64,000 nucleotides of DNA from positions 1-64,000 of the forward strand of contig DUTM01000009.1 of the NCBI GenBank assembly GCA_012842085.1, given 5' to 3'. Both the position numbers and the translations under genes were made by a program. Position 1 is the stretch's first letter. Each line of letters starts with the position of its first letter. Shown piece after piece: positions 63,058 through 64,000 of this stretch. Under the pieces are notes generated by a model, which had not been told where the DNA came from, searched no databases, and saw only the letters and a program-made list of their open reading frames with translations. Source of the stretch: Mycobacteriales bacterium (GTDB lineage Bacteria; Actinomycetota; Actinomycetes; Mycobacteriales; Mycobacteriaceae).

Positions 63058-64000
63058 CCGCAACCCGTACCCGTAGATCTGCTATCACCCTTATCGTCCT
63101 CATCATTTTGATGGTGGCAATGGGGGTGGCGGCGTGCCTCATTGGCCAGGTTGACACCTCAATTCAAGATATTTGGAACACTCTCGCCTCTGCCTGGGGG
63201 ATTCGTCCAGACACCGGCGACACTACCGTGGTGGTGGCAAGTACCCTCTGGGAGGTTCGTTTTCCCCGTATTGTGCTCGCCCTCGTAGTTGGGGCCGGCT
63301 TGGGTTGTGCAGGTGGGCTACTGCAAGGTGTTTTTGCTAACCCACTGGCAGAGCCAGGCATTATTGGTGTCAGCTCGGGTGGTGCCGTTTTCGCAGCCGG
63401 ACTGTTGGCCATTGCCAACCTGGCGGGCATTGACACCAGTTACATGTTTCTCAAGTGGGGGACGGCGGTAGCCGCATTTGTGGGTGCGCTGCTGACCACA
63501 TTGCTGGTCTACGCGCTATCACGAGTGCAGGGCAAAACCATTATCGTGAACTTTATCCTGGTGGGTGTCGCGGTTAATGCGTTCGCCGCCGGGCTTATCA
63601 CCCTGTTCAGTTTTTTGGGTGGCAGTGCGGCACAAAGCCAGGTGGTGTTCTGGCAGTTCGGCTCGTTCGCTGGAGCAGGCTGGGACAAAGCCGTCATTGC
63701 ACTTATCGTGACCGTACTGGGGATCATCGTGGCCGCCACCCAATCCCGCAAAATGGATTTGCTGGCACTTGGCGAAAATCAGGCCCAGCATTTGGGTGTG
63801 AACGTGGAGCGCTTCCGGCTGCTCATCATCTCAATTGTGGCCGCATTGGTTGGCGTAGGCGTTGCCTTCGCAGGCGTCATTGCTTTTGTTGGTTTGGTTG
63901 TTCCGCACGCCATCCGCCTCATTATTGGTCCGCAGCATAAATGGCTGCTGGTGAGTTCTGCTGTTGGTGGAGCGCTCGTGGTGCTCATTTGCGACACCCT
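63054..64000 (+). CDS. hmuU: FecCD-family haem/iron ABC transporter permease, cut by window end
   Basis: From a GTG at 63054 (overlapping the hmuT stop as GTGA) the frame stays open to the window end: about 315 residues of a multi-helix BtuC/FecCD permease. Diagnostic parts are EVRFPRIVLALVVGAGLGCAG, ANPLAEPGIIGVSSGGA and FVGLVVPHAIRLIIGPQHKW (each within the limit when read in pieces). With hmuT it forms a haem or siderophore importer; the ATPase is expected just downstream. Confidence 0.9.
   Translation, partial: MTATRTRRSAITLIVLIILMVAMGVAACLIGQVDTSIQDIWNTLASAWGIRPDTGDTTVVVASTLWEVRFPRIVLALVVGAGLGCAGGLLQGVFANPLAEPGIIGVSSGGAVFAAGLLAIANLAGIDTSYMFLKWGTAVAAFVGALLTTLLVYALSRVQGKTIIVNFILVGVAVNAFAAGLITLFSFLGGSAAQSQVVFWQFGSFAGAGWDKAVIALIVTVLGIIVAATQSRKMDLLALGENQAQHLGVNVERFRLLIISIVAALVGVGVAFAGVIAFVGLVVPHAIRLIIGPQHKWLLVSSAVGGALVVLICDT

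Noticed and set aside
1-64000. CRISPR arrays, insertion sequences, prophage or secretion gene clusters
   Set aside because: No regularly spaced repeats, transposases, integrases or phage genes were found.

Overview
The window is a stretch of actinobacterial chromosome, most likely from the mycolic-acid lineage (Mycobacteriales/Corynebacteriales). I base this on gene content and order. A lepA, hemW, hrcA-dnaJ-rsmE-phoH-ybeY-corC-era-recO-uppS, smtB, glyS, TPM protein, dgt, dnaG, mabR-acpM, Nif3, histidine phosphatase, rnpB, CaeA/Hip1, glnA2, glnE series runs in the order I recall from Mycobacterium tuberculosis (roughly Rv2405 down to Rv2221), but with many genes missing. Base composition looks moderate (mid-fifties % G+C by eye) and spacing is tight, so a small-genome relative such as Lawsonella or a Corynebacterium-like organism is plausible. 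The species cannot be fixed from sequence reading alone.

Layout. 1-6.2 kb: a partial MazF/PemK-like protein, divergent lepA, a type B carboxylesterase and an M3 oligopeptidase broken by one frameshift. 6.2-16.3 kb: a small membrane protein with hemW, then a nine-gene operon headed by a CIRCE operator (hrcA to uppS) covering heat-shock control, ribosome maturation, DNA repair and decaprenyl phosphate synthesis. 16.3-25 kb: smtB, glyS, a TRIC-type channel, a TPM-domain protein, dgt, dnaG and tRNA-Asn. 25-32.3 kb: a decayed Tat-exported phosphoesterase, an ABC-F protein, a methyltransferase, a CDF metal exporter, tRNA-Met(CAT), DUF3145, acyl carrier protein plus MabR, DUF3052 and tRNA-Val. 32.4-48.5 kb: a complete 13-subunit respiratory complex I operon (nuoA-N) on the minus strand, headed by a receiver-like gene; nuoG has a frameshift close to its end. 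48.5-54 kb: a small membrane protein, HAD phosphatase, Nif3-like protein, histidine phosphatase, RNase P RNA, a 0.7 kb gene-free gap and alanine dehydrogenase. 54-61.3 kb: small proteins, a CaeA/Hip1-type exported peptidase, glnA2 and glnE. 61.3-64 kb: a secreted neocarzinostatin-fold protein divergent from a haem/iron ABC transporter (binding lipoprotein, then a permease cut by the window end), with iron-box-like operators between them.

Most of the window is core metabolism. The parts most worth a second look are the iron-box-like operators (before the nuo regulator and between the neocarzinostatin-like and haem-uptake genes), a repeated GTGAC-GTGTYAAA motif before the ABC-F gene and DUF3145, the loss of zinc ligands in DnaG, the two homopolymer frameshifts (M3 peptidase, nuoG), and the mabR-acpM pair standing without FAS-II genes. 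I saw no CRISPR array, insertion sequence, prophage or obvious defence island. Comparisons with named M. tuberculosis genes and family features are from memory and were not searched.
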